DNA from: Rudaea sp.
GTDB lineage: Bacteria > Pseudomonadota > Gammaproteobacteria > Xanthomonadales > Rhodanobacteraceae
DNA: 7,909 bases
Assembly (NCBI GenBank): GCA_025934455.1
Contig: JAICYA010000077.1
Span: 1-7,909 of the forward strand
Direction of reading: 5' to 3'
Shown: one piece after another, positions 4,912-7,909 of the stretch
How positions within the stretch are numbered: position 1 is the stretch's first letter
Layout: each line of letters starts with the position of its first letter
Made by a program: the position numbers and the translations under genes
Notes under the pieces: model-generated
What the model saw: only the letters and a program-made list of their open reading frames with translations
What the model was told of the DNA's origin: nothing
The model's database searches: none

Positions 4912-5927
4912 ACCGAGCCTCGATAATCGAATATTTCTCGCAATAAAACAGTCGCATAGGCGCCAGAATTCAAGTAGAAACTCAACTCGATGGCGGCGTC
5001 CTGAAGCCAGTGCAATTCCAACTCGCGTGGACGCAAAACCTGACTGCGACGCTCCTGGCGAAGTCCCGCGGCGGCAAGTCCCGCGGCCAGATCGGCAAAT
5101 CGTGCGGCGACGGAATTTTCCAGTTCCGCCACCGCATCGCGCGAACGCAAGTCTCCAGCGCCCCACATCGGCCCGGTCGGCGCGATATCGCCGCTTGCGT
5201 GACGCGCGAGCAACTCGGGGGTAAGCGGCTCCGGGCCGAAGATGCTGTGCGTGCCGGCGAGCATGAACACATCGCCGTCGAGCGGACGGTTCCAGTTGCC
5301 CCTTTCGACGCGCTCGGCAAGCACGGCATTGAATATCTGCGAGCGCGCGGCGGACAAGAACAGCGAGCGTTCGTGGCGTTGCGCACGCCTTCCCTGAAAC
5401 ATGGCCCGGGCTTTCTCGACATTCGACGCTTCGCGACCGAAGCGCTGCTCGCCGAAATAATTCGGTACGCCCTGCGTCTGCTGGATCAATGCGACGATGC
5501 GCGCTGCGGCATCGCGGTCGCCTTCGACCTCGCGCAGCACGATGCGGAAGCGATTGCCCTTGAGCGCGCCGCGCTGCAACTTCCTGGAATGGCGCAGCGC
5601 TTCGAGCACGCGGAATTCCGCATGTGCGAGCGAGGCCCAGTCCGGATCGGCCTTGCCCGGCAGGTGAATCGAAAACGTCTGCCGGGTGACGGCGTGGCGA
5701 TCCTTGAGTCCCGCGTAGCTCACCGCTTCCGCCCGCACGCCAGCGAAGCGCGCAAGTTCCTTGGCCACGAAATCCGTGTTCGCGCCGCGCTTTTCCACGC
5801 TCACGAAGACATGCTCGCCCGCACCATCCGGCGCGAAGCCCAGGTCTTCCTCGACAAAGAAATCCTCGGGAGTTGCGCGCAAAACGCCACGCAAGGGCGG
5901 GCCGCCGAAAGCGCGAGGCAAATCCAT
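4908..5927 (-). CDS. truD: tRNA pseudouridine(13) synthase TruD
   Basis: The 339-residue cytosolic enzyme isomerises U13 of tRNA-Glu to pseudouridine. The N-terminal block RGVLRATPEDFFVEEDLGF (13-31) leads to the catalytic motif SYAGLKDRHAVTRQTFSI (70-87) with nucleophile Asp76. HSRKLQRGALKGNRFRIVLRE (113-133) and GVPNYFGEQRFGR (153-165) follow. The TruD-specific insertion domain spans about 165-310, and the fold closes with ELSFYLNSGAYATVLLREIF (314-333). Length is close to the 349 residues of the E. coli enzyme. The ATG begins one nucleotide after the ispF stop (TGAGATG), so translation is probably coupled to ispF. At the other end it converges on smr with a 4-nt overlap and no room for a terminator. 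In E. coli truD runs directly into surE, and here smr interrupts that adjacency. Confidence 0.96.
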   Translation of the reverse strand: MDLPRAFGGPPLRGVLRATPEDFFVEEDLGFAPDGAGEHVFVSVEKRGANTDFVAKELARFAGVRAEAVSYAGLKDRHAVTRQTFSIHLPGKADPDWASLAHAEFRVLEALRHSRKLQRGALKGNRFRIVLREVEGDRDAAARIVALIQQTQGVPNYFGEQRFGREASNVEKARAMFQGRRAQRHERSLFLSAARSQIFNAVLAERVERGNWNRPLDGDVFMLAGTHSIFGPEPLTPELLARHASGDIAPTGPMWGAGDLRSRDAVAELENSVAARFADLAAGLAAAGLRQERRSQVLRPRELELHWLQDAAIELSFYLNSGAYATVLLREIFDYRGSV

Positions 5928-5928
5928 C

Positions 5929-6402
5929 TCAGGCTGCAGTCAGCAATACGACCACAAACGCGGCGATGCCTTCGCCGCGCCCGGTGAAGCCGAGTTTTTC
6001 GCTGGTCGTCGCCTTGACGCTGACCTGGCCAACGTCGCAACCCAGGTCGGCGGCGAGATTCGCGCGCATCGCCGCAGCGTGCGGCGCAATCTTCGGCGCC
6101 TCACAAACGATGCTGATGTCGGCATTGCCGAGCCCGAATCCGCGTTCACGCATCAGGCCTGTGCAGTGGCGCAGGAACATGCGGCTGTCGACGCCGCGCC
6201 AGCGCGCATCCGTCGGTGGAAAATGCTGGCCGATATCGCCGAGCGCGAGCGCGCCGAGAATCGCATCGCACAGCGCGTGGATGGCGACATCGCCGTCCGA
6301 ATGCGCGACGATGCCGCGTGTGTGTGCGATGCGCACGCCGCCGACGACGACATGATCGCCGGGCCCGAAGGCGTGGATGTCGATTCCCTGACCGATACGC
6401 AT
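5929..6402 (-). CDS. ispF: 2-C-methyl-D-erythritol 2,4-cyclodiphosphate synthase
   Basis: The 157-residue enzyme of the MEP isoprenoid pathway cyclises CDP-methylerythritol 2-phosphate to the 2,4-cyclodiphosphate with release of CMP, as a homotrimer. The opening [13 protein letters not shown] carries metal ligands Asp8 and His10. [19 protein letters not shown] (33-51) carries His34, Asp38, His42 and Asp46. [11 protein letters not shown] (55-65) carries Asp56, and [18 protein letters not shown] (131-148) is the C-terminal signature with Thr132, Thr133 and Glu135. All expected active-site residues are present. An in-frame TTG three bases upstream could be called as the start, but ATG 6402 matches the family N-terminus and has a GAGGA site seven bases away. 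That ATG overlaps the ispD TGA by one base. It lies directly downstream of ispD, and the two genes are separate rather than fused. Confidence 0.97.
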   Translation of the reverse strand: MRIGQGIDIHAFGPGDHVVVGGVRIAHTRGIVAHSDGDVAIHALCDAILGALALGDIGQHFPPTDARWRGVDSRMFLRHCTGLMRERGFGLGNADISIVCEAPKIAPHAAAMRANLAADLGCDVGQVSVKATTSEKLGFTGRGEGIAAFVVVLLTAA

Positions 6403-7100
6403 CAATCCATCCTCGATAAAATGAACTGCGCCAATGCGAAATCCGCGGCGGTCGTCACTTTGATATTGTCCTCACTGCCTTCCACGAGCAAGGGTTTGTG
6501 GCCGGCGCGTTCCATTGCCATCGCCTCGTCGGTGACGGCGATGCCCGTATCATGCGCGGATTCGAGCGCCTGCATGAGTTCGCCGAGGCGGAACAGTTGC
6601 GGCGTCATGGCGCGCCAGCGCGCCTCGCGCGGCTCGGTCGCGACTACCCGCCCCTGCGCATCCGCGCGCTTGAGCGTGTCGCGCACCGGCGCGGCGAGCA
6701 ACGCGCCGCCGGCGGGAACGCCCAGTTCGAGCAGGCGCGAAACATCCGTCGCACGCACGCAGGGCCGCGCCGCGTCGTGGACAAGTACAAAATGGGATTT
6801 TTCCACTTGTTCGGGCAGCGCGCGCAATCCGGCCAGCACCGAATCCGCGCGTGCGGCGCCGCCGATGGTCGTGCTCACCGGCTTGTCCTCGAACGTGAGC
6901 CACTTCGGCCAGCGCACGTCGCCGGCTTCGAGCACCACCATCAGCCCGGCGACACGCGGATGCGCAGCCAGGCGCTCCAGCGTGTGCAACAGCATGGGTT
7001 TGCCGGCAATCGGCAGGTATTGTTTCGGTACTTCGCCGCCAACGCGCACACCGCGGCCGGCTGCCGGCACCACGCACCACAGCGCGTCAGTGTCCGCCAT
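6402..7100 (-). CDS. ispD: 2-C-methyl-D-erythritol 4-phosphate cytidylyltransferase
   Basis: The 232-residue cytosolic enzyme of the MEP pathway joins CTP and methylerythritol 4-phosphate to give CDP-methylerythritol. The nucleotide-binding signature [20 protein letters not shown] (12-31) includes Arg17 and Lys26. It is followed by [14 protein letters not shown] (79-92), VHDAARPCV (107-115), PVRDTLKR (138-145) with Thr142, TPQLFR (166-171), VTDEA (189-193) and EDNIKVTT (210-217) with Lys214. This is the complete set for a functional IspD of normal length. The ATG lies inside the last codons of ftsB (14-nt overlap), and the TGA overlaps the ispF ATG. The product feeds the pathway step that precedes IspF, with IspE not in this window. 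The Shine-Dalgarno is weak, so translation may depend on coupling to ftsB. Confidence 0.97.
   Translation of the reverse strand: MADTDALWCVVPAAGRGVRVGGEVPKQYLPIAGKPMLLHTLERLAAHPRVAGLMVVLEAGDVRWPKWLTFEDKPVSTTIGGAARADSVLAGLRALPEQVEKSHFVLVHDAARPCVRATDVSRLLELGVPAGGALLAAPVRDTLKRADAQGRVVATEPREARWRAMTPQLFRLGELMQALESAHDTGIAVTDEAMAMERAGHKPLLVEGSEDNIKVTTAADFALAQFILSRMD
6410..6414 (-). promoter_or_regulatory. Shine-Dalgarno that decides the ispF start
   Basis: GAGGA within the end of ispD lies seven bases before ATG 6402 but only four before the alternative TTG at 6405. The spacing favours the ATG, which also gives the usual MRIG N-terminus. Confidence 0.55.
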
Positions 7101-7398
7101 TGCCGGATTTCTGGTTGGCTGGTGCGGGTTCCACGACCTGGTAGAACACCTCGCCGGGCTTGATCAGGCCGAGTTCTGAACGCGCACGTTCCTCGATCGC
7201 GCCCTTGCCGGATTTGAGGTCTTGCACTTCGGCGGACAGCGCCTCGTTGCGCTGCTTGAGTTTCTGATTCTCGGTTTTCTGCTCGGATATGCGTTCCTGC
7301 AGGCGCCACACGTCGCGCATGCCGCCCTCACCGGTCCAGAATTTTATCTGCAACGCGATCAGCAGGATCAGCAGGATGAGGGCGATATAACGCAGCAC
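7087..7398 (-). CDS. ftsB: Cell division protein FtsB
   Basis: The 103-residue bitopic inner-membrane protein acts with FtsL and FtsQ in the divisome, coupling assembly to septal peptidoglycan synthesis. A short cytoplasmic start, LRY, is followed by one transmembrane helix at about 4-20 (IALILLILLIALQIKFW). A Gly-rich turn (TGEGG) comes next, then a coiled coil at about 30-65 (LQERISEQKTENQKLKQRNE onward). The conserved membrane-distal segment is GAIEERARSELGLIKPGEVFYQVVEP. It matches E. coli FtsB in length (103 residues) and alignment. The start is GTG at 7398-7396, 10 nt after the eno stop. No ATG is available in frame at the N-terminus and the Shine-Dalgarno is poor. It overlaps ispD by 14 nt. 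The eno-ftsB-ispD order is typical of gammaproteobacteria. Confidence 0.94.
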   Translation of the reverse strand: MLRYIALILLILLIALQIKFWTGEGGMRDVWRLQERISEQKTENQKLKQRNEALSAEVQDLKSGKGAIEERARSELGLIKPGEVFYQVVEPAPANQKSGNGGH

Positions 7399-7408
7399 AC
7401 GCGAACGC

Positions 7409-7909
<501 letters not shown>

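Noticed and set aside
5761..7179. A 472-codon plus-strand open frame antisense to truD, ispF and ispD.
   Set aside because: The minus-strand genes carry complete catalytic motifs across the whole span. The antisense product is a Ser/Arg/Ala-rich shadow without recognisable structure.

Overview
The window reads as a conserved core-gene block of a high-GC gammaproteobacterium, most likely Lysobacterales (Xanthomonadales). The evidence is the order eno - ftsB - ispD - ispF - truD - (smr) - surE - pcm - yqaA - nlpD and the close resemblance of the enolase tail, Pcm and FtsB to proteins of that order as I remember them. Genus cannot be decided from the sequence alone. Almost everything is on the minus strand, so the transcriptional order runs from right to left.

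Right half (about 7909 down to 4908, minus strand): the C-terminal third of enolase, then ftsB (divisome), ispD and ispF (two steps of the MEP isoprenoid pathway) and truD (tRNA pseudouridine synthase). They are packed with 10 nt, overlapping, overlapping and 1 nt junctions, which points to one transcript with translational coupling. A plus-strand smr-domain gene (4363-4911) then breaks the minus-strand run. It converges on truD with a 4-nt overlap of the stop codons and diverges from surE across a 53-nt AT-richer spacer that must hold both promoters.

Middle (4309 down to 1228, minus strand): surE (nucleotidase), pcm (protein-L-isoaspartate methyltransferase), yqaA (DedA/VTT-family membrane protein) and nlpD (LysM plus degenerate LytM/M23 lipoprotein that would activate an amidase). 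This is the stress-survival cluster that in E. coli leads into rpoS. No rpoS follows nlpD here.

Left end (1152 down to 1): where rpoS would be in E. coli there is a small glycine-zipper lipoprotein and then accessory material. This is a HicA-HicB type II toxin-antitoxin pair on the minus strand, with its own promoter overlapped by a perfect 7+7 inverted repeat, and the 3' end of a HigA-like antitoxin gene on the plus strand. The two toxin-antitoxin loci meet tail to tail 18 nt apart.

There are no rRNA or tRNA genes, CRISPR arrays, insertion sequences or convincing intrinsic terminators. Nothing here is clearly a new system. The points most worth following are the hicAB control region (apparently leaderless, GTG start, operator over the -10), the paired toxin-antitoxin modules beside the core operon, and the smr/surE divergent promoter with its own inverted repeat.
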